NCBI GenBank assembly: GCA_902806595.1 | Contig: CADCXC010000011.1 | Coordinates: forward strand, 1,426,001 to 1,490,000 | DNA from: Pyrenopolyporus hunteri | Taxonomy: Eukaryota > Ascomycota > Sordariomycetes > Xylariales > Hypoxylaceae | Direction: 5' to 3' | DNA: 64,000 bases | Shown: piece by piece, positions 21,177-33,365 of the stretch | Layout: every line of letters starts with the position of its first letter | Position numbering within the stretch: position 1 is the stretch's first letter | The notes under the pieces: generated by a model | What the model was told of the DNA's origin: nothing | Databases searched by the model: none | The model's input: the letters and a program-made list of their open reading frames with translations, nothing else | Translations under genes and position numbers: made by a program

Positions 21177-23537
21177 TTAATCGGAGAGCTCGTCCGCAGA
21201 ATCGTAAACAATCGGGGGCGGCACCCGAATCTCGTCATTAACGAGGCTGTCCGGGAGCATCTGGCTGCGCGTCTGGAACTGTGAAGACCTCAGTGAGCTG
21301 TTCCGCGCTCTTCGAAAAGCCGTTGGGCTGCTGTGCAGATGAGTCGCCGGGTCACTAGAGATAGTGATAGCCCGAGTGAGCGACTTCTCCGGGGATACCG
21401 CCGGGCTCGAGACTGTGGTAGCTTGCGACGGTCTCACGAAGTCACGTCCTTCTCGGCTCGGGGGTGGCGGGAGCGCCTGGATTGAAGAGCCCGACTGTAA
21501 AGTAGGCACCGCAGGTTTTGTAAAATCTTCATTATTCCTGGGCTGGTTGGTCCTACCAACTGACGCGCGGGTTGACCGACGTTGGGATGAGAAGTCCGCT
21601 TCATCCCGAAGTTGTGCGTCGAGTTCCTGGGACTCGGTCACGTCCGGGCTACTTGGCAGCAGCGCTGCTCCGGGGTCTTGTTCCTCTCTTCCGAGCAGAG
21701 CGCACTTCAGGTTCGCGGTGAGCTCCCCTACAATCGCCGGACGGACCCAAAGATATTTCTGCGGGGCAGCTCCTACCCACCCCTTCTGCTTCATATCCTC
21801 CAGCGAAACCGGGTTGTTGAGCTCGTAAACCTGGAGGATCTCGTACGCAAATTTGGCGACGGTCTTCCCCTGGTTGAATTCGACGTTTCCAACACCCTCT
21901 TCGTCTTGGATTTCCCCTGGGGCTTTCGGGGGACCGAGGACAAACATGTACTTGAGCTCAGAAAACGGCTTGGTGGAGTAAACCCAGACCCGGGATACGG
22001 TGGGGGGTATTTTCCAGACCCTGAACTCGTGGTTCTTCGTGCCGTTAAGGATTTTGGATAACGGCTCGGGGTGAAGGGAAACCATGATATCGGAATTAGG
22101 GGTCTGGGGCCCAAGCGCACGAACAACCTCTAAGGGAAGTCGTTGACTCTCGGGATACTGGGTATAGACCTGTGTTTCTGCTTTCGACGGAGTCTTGCCC
22201 ACAGGCCCCTTCGGGGGCGGCGATGACGGCATTGTCGACGTTGAGTGAATGGCAGCCACGCCTTCGGCTTGCACGATGTGGCGTGCCTGTCGTTTCTTCG
22301 GGTTCGGCGTGGGAGTTGCGGAGCGTACGTGAGTAGACTCCGTAGAGTCGCTATCATAAAGTTCACGATTGGCTTCCTCCGCCAAAAGAAGCCCGGCCTG
22401 TGTCTCGTCGCCGATGACACCATAACAAGTCTCTGCCGCCTCAGGCTCATCCGTTGATGGATTTCCGTCGCCTAGTGGCTCCGCTGGCGCGTTTCCCCCG
22501 CGGATACCGAAGACGTCGTTATCGTGTTCGGTATCGCTGATGTCGTCATCAGAATTCGGGATCTCCTTAAGGGGGCGTCGTGTCGGGTCCCTTTTCGGAG
22601 TCTTGCGAAGCTTTGGTTTACTCCTTCCTGGAGTGATATTCTCTTTGTCCTCCAGTGTATCCGAACCAGCCTTCGAATCAGGTGTGGCCTTGATAGCCGG
22701 AGTCTGTGTCTGCGTGGTAGGAGAGTCAAGTGCTGTATTACATGAGTCCGGAACCACTTCATCCTTCGGCTTCTTCGAAACCGCCTTGACGGGTGGAGTT
22801 TTGGCGTTGAGATTAGTAGATTTCTCCATCAAGGGAGATTCGTTAGGTGTCGGACAGTAGCGCGGGTGCGCCGGTGTGGTTATCGGTGTGGTTGACGATG
22901 TTGAAGAAGGGACAACTAGTCGACGATTGGTTGGAGTGACAGACTGATTAGGATTGGTGGTTGGCGGCTTGACCCCTTCTTGTTGCCCTGGACTAAGCTT
23001 GCTGTCTTTGAGTGCGACGTTGTCTTCGGGTTTCTTAGGTGTCTCTATGATGGTGCGGGCATCCTCGTCTTCCTCCGAGTCATCAATCTTCCAGTCATGA
23101 TTATTGGTTGACATGAATTGAGTCAACGTTTGAGTGTGGAAGCTGCTTGAGGGTCGTGAGGTATTGGCGTCTCCTAGTGTCTTTCGTCTTTTTGCGTCTC
23201 TTGGCTGCTCATTGGCGATAACTTCATCTCCTGTAGTCTTGCGACGGGTACCACGGCTCCTCTTCCTGGATTGAACTGGTGTGGGCGACTCGGGTTGTTC
23301 GATATCTTCATCTTCATCCTCCTCGAGTTCAAGGTGATCTTCAGGCATACTTGACGGCACAAAATTCATCTGAGTCAATGTGCTTTGTTTCAAGTCCTTT
23401 CGTACAGGGCGGGAGCGCCCATAGGTTCTGACGTGCCGCCGGCGGGGTGGGAACACTTGCTGCTTTGGAGCCGCACGAGTCGATCTATATGAGACATCTG
23501 CAGATGGCTTGCTGCGGGAGCGTGTCTGAGGCGACAT
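21177..23537 (-). CDS. Largely disordered protein with ASCH/PUA-like domain
   Basis: Single exon, 786 residues, from ATG at 23537. Residues 1-480 are low-complexity, basic then acidic, with nuclear-localisation-like clusters (RKRSRGTRRK, DAKRRK, KPKLRKTPKR) and LTQMNF and LTQFMS segments. Residues 483-612 form one compact block starting DIMVSLHPEPLSKILNGTKNHEFR. That block recalls the ASCH/PUA-like fold (I-S-P-x-x-x-K-I-L-x-G-x-K-x-x-E-x-R), a fold that often binds RNA or modified nucleotides; it ends PQKYLWVRPAIVGEL. Residues 613-786 are again disordered with many Ser-Pro sites. Probably nuclear and nucleic-acid-linked; the exact role is unknown. I saw no need for introns. Confidence 0.75.
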   Translation of the reverse strand: MSPQTRSRSKPSADVSYRSTRAAPKQQVFPPRRRHVRTYGRSRPVRKDLKQSTLTQMNFVPSSMPEDHLELEEDEDEDIEQPESPTPVQSRKRSRGTRRKTTGDEVIANEQPRDAKRRKTLGDANTSRPSSSFHTQTLTQFMSTNNHDWKIDDSEEDEDARTIIETPKKPEDNVALKDSKLSPGQQEGVKPPTTNPNQSVTPTNRRLVVPSSTSSTTPITTPAHPRYCPTPNESPLMEKSTNLNAKTPPVKAVSKKPKDEVVPDSCNTALDSPTTQTQTPAIKATPDSKAGSDTLEDKENITPGRSKPKLRKTPKRDPTRRPLKEIPNSDDDISDTEHDNDVFGIRGGNAPAEPLGDGNPSTDEPEAAETCYGVIGDETQAGLLLAEEANRELYDSDSTESTHVRSATPTPNPKKRQARHIVQAEGVAAIHSTSTMPSSPPPKGPVGKTPSKAETQVYTQYPESQRLPLEVVRALGPQTPNSDIMVSLHPEPLSKILNGTKNHEFRVWKIPPTVSRVWVYSTKPFSELKYMFVLGPPKAPGEIQDEEGVGNVEFNQGKTVAKFAYEILQVYELNNPVSLEDMKQKGWVGAAPQKYLWVRPAIVGELTANLKCALLGREEQDPGAALLPSSPDVTESQELDAQLRDEADFSSQRRSTRASVGRTNQPRNNEDFTKPAVPTLQSGSSIQALPPPPSREGRDFVRPSQATTVSSPAVSPEKSLTRAITISSDPATHLHSSPTAFRRARNSSLRSSQFQTRSQMLPDSLVNDEIRVPPPIVYDSADELSD

Positions 23538-24895
23538 GGTTGCGATAAGCCAGGTAGACCTTATCGTAATCCTGACACTTCGCGTACAATGATTTGGAAA
23601 ATCAACTATAGCGATGGTGTCAAAGGGGCCTGCTTTGAAGAAGCTAGGCGATGGCCACTTTAAGTGGAAGTGAAAGGACAGGTAGGGTTGAGTCTGCCAG
23701 AGGATTTGCGACGTGGCTCTGGTTGGAGAACTGTAGATGTAGACTTGTAATTGTGGGAGAAGCTGGTGGGAGAAGAAACGGGACGGGAGATTTAAATATG
23801 ATGGGGGGGAACACGGTGGGAAACGAACTATGGTGTAAGAAGGATTGTGCTTGGAAGAAGGCTTGTGGTATGAGAAGCCTTGCAGTGGGAGAAGGATTGT
23901 GCGGTAGAATGATGTCTGTTTGTACAGTGGGAGTTGTGAATGCGGTTAGGTGGAATGAGGTTCATGACGCGCTTGGGTTAAAGTGGGAGCGCACGGACCA
24001 GGAAATCGCGTCGAGTGAATCTTGGTTAAATTGGCTTAGGTAAGGTACTAGGCAGCCTTTATTAGGTAAGGGTACTGTAGTACGTACATAACGTAATGCA
24101 TGTATGTCTTCCATTAATAAGCTGTCAATATTCATTAAATGCATTCCCCCATCTGCCCTATTGCGGAGCCCCGCTTCCTGTCCTTGGCCGAGGTACAGCG
24201 CCCTATATCCCTGCAAGTGCATATATTCTCTGCATACATCTCGTACGCATATGTACGTACCCAGGTAGTTTTCAATCCCCCCAGGAAATTGATCGGCTTT
24301 GACTCCCAGAACCATTCGACAAGTCACCTTTTCTAAACTGGTCATATTTTAATAGTCAATTTGGTAGACAAAGTGTAGAGACGGTATTGTTCTGACTACC
24401 TTGCTACTTATTCGTTTCTTTCTCACTATAGACGAATAATATTGATCCCGGTGTTCTTGGCGTTGAGAGTCTTTCTAGAGACAGAGCCGCGGCTAAATCC
24501 AGCACCTAAGCACATGAACATATTCACACCTACATTCCTATAGACTTAGACCTAGGAACGGCACTACGCCCGGTACTAGCAGAGGCCTTGGTAGCGGAGA
24601 CGCGAAAATAGGGGCTCTATTTTATAGGGACCAATGCGAGTGCTGCAATGTCTCTATCACAATTATAAGTCCAGCACTTGATTCTACTTTGATTCTCACA
24701 GCAAGCGGCATCCATAATACCCTTTTCGATTTATTCCGTATATCTTTCTGGCGTTGAATCATACCAAAACTCCCATCTCCTAACCCAATCCTCATCGGAG
24801 CCTCTCAGCCATAAACTATAGCTACACACCCATTAGCCACACGAATCCCCCAGCCATACATTCACTCAGCTAAGGAGGCACCCCATCCCGCCGCC
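23538..24895. other. Divergent promoter region
   Basis: Between the ASCH/PUA-like gene (-) and the alpha/beta hydrolase (+). The left half (23640-24040) is purine-rich with imperfect copies of GAAGGATTGTGC and is open for 130 codons on the plus strand, but with poor composition and no family resemblance. The right half is AT-rich. Confidence 0.5.
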
Positions 24896-26218
24896 ATGGC
24901 AGACAAGCCCTTCCCCTTCCACATCAAAGAGCACGTCATCCAAGCGCAGCACATCCGGGACTTCCCCCGCGCAACCCTCAACTCTCAAAACGACCCTCTC
25001 TCCCTACACGTAAAGCAGTACATCCCCGTGGACAACCCGGCCCCGCAACCAGGGGACGTCACCATCATCGGGGCGCACGCGAACGGGTTTCCGAAGGAAC
25101 TATACGAGCCGCTATGGGCGGACCTGCACGCGCGTTCGCGCGCGCACGGGTTCCGGATCCGGGGGATCTGGATCGCGGACGTGGCGCACCAGGGGTACAG
25201 CGGGGAGCTGAACGAGGCGCTGGTCGGCGACGACCCGTCGTGGCACGACCACGCGCGCGACCTGCTGCACCTGACCAACGTGTTCCGCGCGGACATGCCG
25301 CGGCCCCTCGTCGGCGTCGGGCACTCCTTCGGCGGCGCCATCCTGACTAAGCTCGCGCTGCTGCACCCGCGGCTGCTCGCCGCCCTCGTCCTGCTCGACC
25401 CCACCGTCACCCACTTCACCTTCCGGCAGGTCGGCCCCGGCAAGTCCGCCGCCCGCGCGTCCGCCTTCCGCCGCGAGACCTGGCCCTCGCGCGCCGCCGC
25501 CGCCGAGGCCTTCCGGCGCAGCCCGTTCTACCGCTCGTGGGACCCGCGCGTGCTCGACGCGTGGGTCCGGCACGCGCTGCGGGACACGCCGACCGCGCTG
25601 TTCCCTGACCCGGGCCCGGACGCCGGGGTCACCCTGCGCACCACCAAGCACCAGGAGGTGTTCACGTACTTCCGGCCGCTGTGGCCGTACCTCGACCCCA
25701 AGACGGGCGCCGTGGACCGCGACGGCGCGCCCGACTTCGACCCGGAGATGCAGGGGAACCCCGCGCGGGACCCGGCCAAGGACGTCTTCCCCTTCTACCG
25801 GGCCGAGGGCCCCAGCGTGCTCAAGCACCTCGCCGAGGTGCGCCCGTCCGTGCTCTGGGTGTTCGGCGGCGCCAGCGACCTCGGCGAGCCGGAGGCGCGC
25901 AAGATGAAGACGGAGACGTGCGGGGTCGGCGGCGGCGGCAGCGGGGGGATGAAGGCCGGGCGTGTGGCGGAGGTGGTGCTCGAGGGCCGCGGACACCTGT
26001 TCCCGATGGAGGTGCCGGAGACGTGCGCGCAGCACGCCGCGGCCTGGATCGGCAAGGAGATGGTGCGGTGGCGCGAGCAGGAGCGCCGATACGAGGAGTG
26101 GACGAAGTTGCCGGTGAGGGAGCGCACGACGCTAAGCGCGGAGTTCCTGGATAAGATCGGGCGTCCGGCGCCGAGGAAGAAAGAATCCTCCCTGGCCGGT
26201 TCCGAGCCTAAGTTATAA
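24896..26218 (+). CDS. Alpha/beta hydrolase, possibly peroxisomal
   Basis: Single exon, 440 residues, ATG in a CCGCCATGG context. The fold is clear: an oxyanion-region GAHANGFPKE (about 59-68), the nucleophile elbow VGVGHSFGG with Ser144, an acid candidate in GGASDLGE (Asp328 or nearby) and the catalytic histidine in EGRGHLFP (His367). It resembles fungal hydrolases often annotated as toxin-biosynthesis-like and yeast Lpx1. The C-terminus is EPKL; the last three residues PKL are a weak peroxisomal PTS1 candidate (Lpx1 ends QKL). The coding sequence is extremely GC-rich at third positions, which leaves a long antisense open frame that is not a gene. Substrate unknown; nothing nearby indicates a toxin cluster. 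Confidence 0.88.
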   Translation: MADKPFPFHIKEHVIQAQHIRDFPRATLNSQNDPLSLHVKQYIPVDNPAPQPGDVTIIGAHANGFPKELYEPLWADLHARSRAHGFRIRGIWIADVAHQGYSGELNEALVGDDPSWHDHARDLLHLTNVFRADMPRPLVGVGHSFGGAILTKLALLHPRLLAALVLLDPTVTHFTFRQVGPGKSAARASAFRRETWPSRAAAAEAFRRSPFYRSWDPRVLDAWVRHALRDTPTALFPDPGPDAGVTLRTTKHQEVFTYFRPLWPYLDPKTGAVDRDGAPDFDPEMQGNPARDPAKDVFPFYRAEGPSVLKHLAEVRPSVLWVFGGASDLGEPEARKMKTETCGVGGGGSGGMKAGRVAEVVLEGRGHLFPMEVPETCAQHAAAWIGKEMVRWREQERRYEEWTKLPVRERTTLSAEFLDKIGRPAPRKKESSLAGSEPKL

Positions 26219-27403
26219 GACTTCTGCGGTGGTGGTAGCCGAGGAGGTTCCCGTACATTTTGACCCCTAATCCGGGGCGTATGCGGTATATACCATAACC
26301 GAACAAATGGGAGGCGAAATGTTGGTTTTACATCTACATTTATCAGGCAAAGAGCTATAAGTTAGAGCATACATCTAGACAGTTTTGTATAGCGTTACCA
26401 TCAGCGCTATGTACGTTTTGTTGTTGTCCGAGGCGGCTTTTTATTCGTTAGTTGCAAAATACTGAGCCGCCTCGCTCGAATTACCATGATATCCAATTGG
26501 GTCGCTCTTATATCTGATGATTGATAATTGGCTCACTCGCTAGCTAATTTCTAGCTTCTGCAGTCCCCGTAAGAATTCATATTAACGATAGAGTTTATGT
26601 ATTGTCTTGTTTGGCAGGGGAATAATAGGAGCAGGAGTGCGTAGGTACGTATTAGGGAATAGTCCATAGGGCTTGGGGCCGTGTAACTCTAGATTATCGT
26701 GATGCTACAAACCTTCGCGGCCGAGATTACTGGGGCGTAATATCATTGTTACGGTGAATACCTACCTACCTAGGTAGATATTCGGGTCTTATCATTTCCC
26801 TTGTTATACGAGGACATGTAAGTTAACGATCAGCATCGGTTTAGGAATGTGTTTCTCAAAACTGTGGTATCAATATAATACATCACGCATGATTATAAGG
26901 TTAGCGAGGTAGCACATCACCATCAAGCATTAAGCATCACATCTAGGAGCGACCGAACCATGAAACCAATGCTTTGACAAATTGGCCGGTCTATCTACCT
27001 GATGAAGCCACTCCTTTTGCGAAAGTAAAACAAAGTAAGCACTAGGCCTTGCTAGGGCTCTCCAGTCTGATGCCAAATCCAGCCTGGAATCATGTTTCAT
27101 TCCTACGCCGAAACAACCTTTCCATGCATCAGACGAACCCTCTTACAACCCGCCCATATCTCTCGTGCCTTGCGTCGGCTTCCATTTCCGTTGCCGAGAG
27201 TCATGGCGGGCGTCAGAGGGGAAATTATGGCGGCTCTGCCGTAAAAAGGAACAAGCGCTCTGCAACCAGATACGCTGGGACGATGAAGAAGGAAAAGAAA
27301 AACCGATGCCTCGCTTTACCTCGTCGATCCCACCCACGTATCGAAATGTTAGTGTGCAAATTCCTGCGCTTGTTTACGACTCATTAATCCTCCGTGATAG
27401 GGT
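26219..27403. other. Intergenic, convergent 3' ends
   Basis: Between the hydrolase and UFD4. AT-rich with a TACC run and palindrome at 26761-26776. The open frame at 27049-27387 (+) shows no family resemblance. Confidence 0.5.
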
Positions 27404-30400
27404 TTAGGACAAATGGAAGGCACCCTGACCTTCCCTGATAGCGGTGAATAATTGTCGTTTCATGCTATCGATGCTACTGTAGTCGGGCAATTTTAGGTAG
27501 TTGACGCACGTCATGACACTTGGGAGGTAGTCGTCAGATGTGTACGGTGGCTCACTAGGTTTACACACCACGGTAAACATGGGAGTCAGGCTCTTGAAAC
27601 CTGTAACGAAAATTAGAGATAAGTCTTTTGGTATAGAGGCGTAATACATACCTCCAATAGGAAGCTTCGGACTGCCAGTAGTGAATTGCAAGAAGTCGCG
27701 GCGTTGTGCGGGGGTGAGCTCGCTCATGGTCTGGAGCAGATTCCTGACGGATTTACTATCCATATTGAAACCGTGATCCGCCTTTATAGAGTCCATAAGA
27801 GCTAGAATGCGGGTTAGCTTTCCGTCACCATTTCGATGAAGAGAGAAAGGGGGGGAAGGGGGGAAAAACGTACTCTCCAGGGACCAGTCTTCCTCGACGC
27901 GACCAAATAGCGCCACTAACTCGTCTGGCGTAAAAGCACTCAGGGCAGAGTACGGGAATACTTGGGAGAACCCGGTGCGGAATGCTTCAACCTGGCGTTT
28001 AACACCACGGCCGAGGGTCATATCGATGACCTTTTCTAGGTATGATTCGACGTTGTATATGGTAACGGGAATTTGGGAACCGCCTGGTATTAGCTCAATG
28101 TCAGGATAACCAGGCAGCGTGAAGTCCAAAGCCAGGTCTTCCAATCTCCCGTTATCCACGATAATCCTCTCGGTGTCGGCGACTTTTTGGGCAGCCGTAC
28201 GGTTAGGATCCTCATCGATCGCCTTCTTTGCCATAGCGAATTTCTTGATATGCTTCAGGGAGTTTGCTAACCCAGGGTCCACTATCTTCACGGCACCCAA
28301 GGATGGCTTCACACTTGAAGAACCCTCGCCGATACGGAAAAATATGGGATTGAAGTTGAGATCGATGATGCGCGAGTCTATCATGGATCGCGCAACAAAC
28401 TTCCCGAGCATCTTAAACAACTGGAGAATAACGTTTGCGCTCGAGTCGTCGTCGCTCAATGGCCGGGGGAACAGTCCCGTGGGACCGGAGATAAACTCAT
28501 CCGAATCGTTGGAATCCATATCCCGCCAGAGCCTAAGCTTTTTCTTGGAGAACTCCTTTGAGACCGTCGAGTAGAACTCTAGCGTGGGCCCAAGACCCGT
28601 CCCGACCTCTTCGAAATACTCGACCTCGAGAATGCTTTGTGAGCTGCCGTAGAGCTCCATCACCTTCAAAGCGGACTCTAAAATCTTCGACCGCGAGATC
28701 CGCACCTTTTGGCGCTGAAGCCGGCCGAGGAACACGTTATCATCTCGCCGGTCTCGGCGGGACGACTCCTCCTGCTGTGCATTCTGCCATCGACTCATAG
28801 ATCGAGCATAGCCGAACGACGTCGACTGGAGGAATAGGTGACGGGTTTCGAAGGGGAATAGGAACGGATATAGTCTGGCGAGGTCTTCGCTCCAACCCGG
28901 TAGACAATTACTGGCCACAATCAGAGGCTCCTCAAGCTGCCTGTTGAGTTTGGCGGTCAATTTCGTATTCACAAATTGTGATAACGGTTCCACGTTCAAT
29001 TTCAGAGCGTTCTTGTTCTCCACCATAATATCGTCGATGTTTGCGTTCAAATCGTGTAGAATGTTTAGCAGACGAAGGATAGAAGCGGCTGTCGGATTGT
29101 TTGCGAGCGAAGCTGGGACGCCGTTCACATCAGACGAGCCGTCGAATGAAGATCCAAACCCGACAGGTTCGGCGGGAGGTGGACCGGGAAGACGGCGAAA
29201 TTTTATGACGTGCATAGTGGACCAGACGCTACGGCTAACGTGATCATCTGCACTGGGAGCGTTGTTATGAACAGCGCGGTAGATGGTCGTCTCGTTCGGG
29301 ATGACCCGGTCGTTTAGGCTGAATTCTATGTGCCAATCCTGGGGCACTGCCTGGATAGCAGCCGCGTAAGAAAGCGGCCGAGAAGACGACGGAGCGCTAG
29401 GGGTTGGCGTGCTCTGTTGCGACCCTGAGGGTTGAGGTGGCGGATTGCGGTTTGGATTAGTGGCGCCACCGGTCTGGGCTGGAGTTGGGACTCGGGTTCC
29501 GTCTTCTTTCCTAGCCGTGATCTTCCCCCCGGCGGCCTCTACCAGGTTCACCGCAGACGGGTCACGGGGAGGGGCATCTTCCATATCTTCGTCCAACTCC
29601 CCGACTATAGCGTCGAGTGCACCACCGTCGGCTGCCTCGGCCTCTTCATCCTCGTCGGTGACGGGTTTTTCGTCGGCACATTCTAACGCATTCTGTAAAT
29701 CTTCGTCGTCTTCCGGTGGCGGAGGCGCCGCCGGGGTTTGGGGCTCGCTCGGCTGAGCTGGTTGACGTCTTGTCGACCTACGAAGGATAGCCTTCTCACG
29801 ACCTTGTGAGCCCGCCCCAGAGCCGGGAGTAGACGGGGTGTCAGGCTGCCCAGGCTGTTTCGACTTGGATCTCCGTGGCGGGCGAGAGCCGGAAGCCTGG
29901 CTTGGAACCGGAGGTGGGGTGGAGGAATAGCCTGCTCCTAATCGCTCGGCGAGGCGTTCGGCCGATGGTAGTCCCGCGGAGCTGGCCATCGCGGCTAGGG
30001 CCCGAGATAATCCATCCCGGGGCCTAGGGCCGCGGGGACGCTCGTGTAAATTGATTCGTGGCCGCAACCAATCATCTAGGGCTTTAAAGGTTGCAATGGC
30101 ATGTATATGGACGTTGATACTGCGGAACGAGCGGGGGATATCGGAGTCATCGTCGGCGACCAATCTAAGCCTGATCTGCTTCGCTAGCATAGACGCGGCG
30201 CTGCTGCGATTACCATCGAATGTGCTGTGGTGGACGGTAATGACCTCGAAATGCTCTGACCGACTTAGGAGATCCTGGAGTTTATGGATCAAGATACTGA
30301 ACGGCGTTGCGGGGGAATCCGCAGTCGCGGTCTTCGGTTTTGAGCTAACATAACGACCCATAAAGACTTCGAGGAATGCGGCTCTGGCGGCATTCGCTAG

Positions 30401-33328
30401 CGCCTCGTCGGGGTTACTGAAAACTTCCTCCAGGACGCGCACAAGCCCAGACGCGAGCAGCTCGGCGCTCGTCACGCTATCTAGCACGTCAGCATCGAAA
30501 TAAGATGCTAGCTTTTCGAACAAGGCGGTTCCGTTCGCGGGAGATAGGTCTTTGGCAGTCCTTTGAAGATAAAACTCCTCGATTCCGGAGGCTAGGGCTT
30601 CAAGATTGTCAAGTATCTTCTTAGCCTTCTTCCTCATAGTCTTACTATGCTTCTCCGTTTCGTGAGTCTCTAAGAACTTCTTGGCAGCCTCGGCGATACG
30701 AGACTTCATAGACGGGATGTCGCCGATGTAGGGGCGGGCCGGCCCATCAATAGACATGGTAGATCCATCCGAGCTAGCGGGCGAGCCCGACATATCGTCG
30801 TCATGATGGTCATTTTCCTGATCATCCTCGTCGTGCTCATCGTCCTCGTCATCCTCGTCCTCATGCTCTTCTTCGTCTTCGTCCCCAGAGCCGTTATGTA
30901 TCGAGACCCTGTCGCCCTCGTCTCCAGATGTCATACTGTGGTCCGCCGGAGTCTCGGCTGCCCTACTCTCAGGCTCCTGATACTCAGCTGCCAGCTTCAT
31001 TATCTCCAGGATGACTCCTTCGCGGTAGATTTGGTATCGATAGATATCGTCTAGTCGGTTTAGGAGTAGTTCCGTTATCTGAATGGCAGACATCACAAGC
31101 GAGGGATGGTCCTGCTGCGATAATATCGAAGCCAAAAACGAGGCGTACGGAACAGCCTTGAGAGCGTCGACGAGGATATCCTTGTCCAAATTAGATAGCA
31201 TCTTCAGCTGCGCAGTGAGAACCTTCTGTCGAACGCTTAGGTTTACGGTACTCGAAAAGGCGTCTGTCAATGTGGGGAATAGGATAAGCGCAAATCTTCG
31301 CACTTGGTCTTTGCACTCATCGAGTAGCTCAAGCCTCCTTTCGTTGGACGATTTCCTCCGAGATCCAAACGACGAGGGAGTAACAGGCTCGGTAAGATCA
31401 AGGTCAGCTGAAACTGGGGGTGGCGGAACACCATCGCTGCCCTTCAGACCGGGGAGGAGCTCGCAGACGACATTAAGCGTCTCGATAATCTGCTCACGTG
31501 GCCGATGGATCAATGCCTGCATGATGACCACACTATCAAGCTTGGAGGCGACATCTTCTGTCTCACTAGGAGGAGAGACGCCAGTAAGGATCTGATAGAG
31601 AGTCTCGACCACATTTAACTTGAAGAGCTCGGCGGACAAATTTGGACTTGCACGGGCCGTGATGGCTAAGACTCTGAGGAATTGCGTGTGGATATTGGCG
31701 CTAATAAGATTCGTGGTTCCGGGTACTAGGAGTCGTAATATGACCTTTAACAAGTCCACGCTAACGAGCTGCTCTAGTTTCGACGGCTGGTACTTGAAAC
31801 TCTCGATTATACGTGTGACGCAGAGAGAGGCCTGTTCCACAACCCGCTGGTCGCTGCTATTCAGCACGTTAAGGAGAATCGGCATGACTCCAGTGATCAC
31901 GCTAAACGAATCTTCCGGTATATTACGGCAGCAGTTGGCGGCGGTCGTGACGGCGGTTCGTTGAGTACCGGTAGGGAAGAAGTCCAGGTACGTAAGGCAA
32001 GCGGTCAAGCCGCCTTCCCTGACAATGCTCGTGGGGTACTCGACGGAAATCTTCTCCAACGTGCTCAGGGCTTGTTCGGCAAGGTCGATGTAGTGGATTT
32101 CTAAGAGCTTCTGGCATAGGATAGGGACGGCGCCACCGTAGACTACGTTAGCGGCGCTAGCCGGCAAGGCCTCCATTAAGTTTGCCAGACAACGGCAAGC
32201 GAGAAGCATAATCTCGGAATTTTCCTCGCCCGTGATCTCGTTAGGCTGCATCAAGGTCACCAATTCCTTCACAAAGGCGTCGGGTGAGAAATGCCCCGAA
32301 AGATTGTCCTCGTTAGAGACAAGGAGGATCTCGGCTAGCTCTTGCAGAGCTAGTAATTGTACGGACGGGTCCTCTTTCTGTCGAAGATTGTGAAGGATGT
32401 CGCGTAGCCTCGAAGAGATCCCCGACATCATACCCGTTAGAGCCCTAAGAGTATTGGATAGGCCGGATCCCGGAGGACCGCCAAACCCGCCGAACGGGTC
32501 GTCGTCGTAGTGATGGTGATGTTCGTCGTCGTCGTCATCATCGTTGTCATCGCTATGATCTTCATCCGGATCGTTCGCAGGAGGTGGCGGTGGCGGAGGC
32601 GGTGCTTCCGCCTCGCTCTCGTGCTCTTTAGTACCCGTCATAGTTGTATCCTGATCGGGAGGAGCTGTATGGTTGCTAGATGTTCGCTTCGACCGCCGCG
32701 TAGAGCTTGAAGCGCCCGTCGAAGATTCTAATTAAAGATGAGTTAGTATGCATGAGGTACCAAGACAATAGCAAAGATATCCCGTACCTTGAACAGCTAC
32801 TTGGCTACTCTTCTTGTTGCGACTGGACTTGCGGCTCGACGAGGCTGAAGTCGAAGTTGTAGGGTCCTGCATCCTGGCGGGCGGGGGTGGGTCAGACCTG
32901 CGATAGACAAACATTAGCACTGGTTATGAGTACAAGATAGCATTTTTGAAGGCTTACCCAGGTGGGCTAGACATAGAAGCCGTACTCTTCTCTTTCCGCT
33001 TGCGAGTAGCGGGTGCAGGAGTAGAGACAGGCGGAAGTTCGGGAGCTAGATCCGAAACCTTCTGTCGCTTAGATCGTCGAGCGGACGCAGTTGTTTCGTT
33101 CTGCGGAGGCTGGGTCGGCGAGCTGTTCTCTCCCGAGGCTGGTTTCCTCTTACGTGATGACGTTGGCCTCGAGGAAGACTGGGCAGATTGGCTCGCACTA
33201 GTGTTGGCGTTGGATCCTGCGGGAGAAGACGAGTGGGCGACCGAAGCTTGGGTGGAGTTCAAATCTCCCGGCGGCACTCCTTGACTAGCTGCGTTGCGCG
33301 CAGAAGAACGTGTGACTCTGGAAGACAT
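27404..33328 (-). CDS. ufd4: UFD4-type HECT E3 ubiquitin ligase
   Basis: Five exons join in phase: 33328-32958, 32897-32788, 32727-27874, 27801-27652 and 27600-27404, giving about 1893 residues. The N-terminus (MSSRVTRSSARNAASQG) is Ser/Arg/Lys-rich with KRKP and KRQK clusters. Poly-Pro and Asp/His runs precede an armadillo-like region (about residues 250-700, beginning NTLRALTGMMSGISSRLRDI). Acidic tracts and a disordered middle follow, and a HECT domain fills the last 380 residues. The active cysteine is in PSVMTCVNYLKLPDYS, about residue 1860; the C-terminus GAFHLS is typical. UFD4/TRIP12 enzymes extend ubiquitin fusions and N-degron substrates with K29-linked chains. Two introns in the HECT region (27873-27802, 72 nt; 27651-27601, 51 nt) are multiples of three without stops, so the frame reads straight through them. 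Removing them restores EDWSLETLMDSIKADHGF and LPIGGFKSLTP. Confidence 0.93.
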
Positions 33329-33365
33329 GAGTATTTGCTATCTAGGAACACATGCGAATCAGGTT

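Noticed and set aside
25112..26035. 307-codon open frame antisense to the alpha/beta hydrolase
   Set aside because: It is a by-product of very high third-position GC in the real gene. Its translation is Arg/Ala/Glu/Val-rich without domain features.
24896..33328. Secondary-metabolite or toxin gene cluster around the toxin-biosynthesis-like hydrolase
   Set aside because: Neighbours are UFD4 and an ASCH/PUA-like gene. There is no synthase, P450, transporter or pathway regulator.
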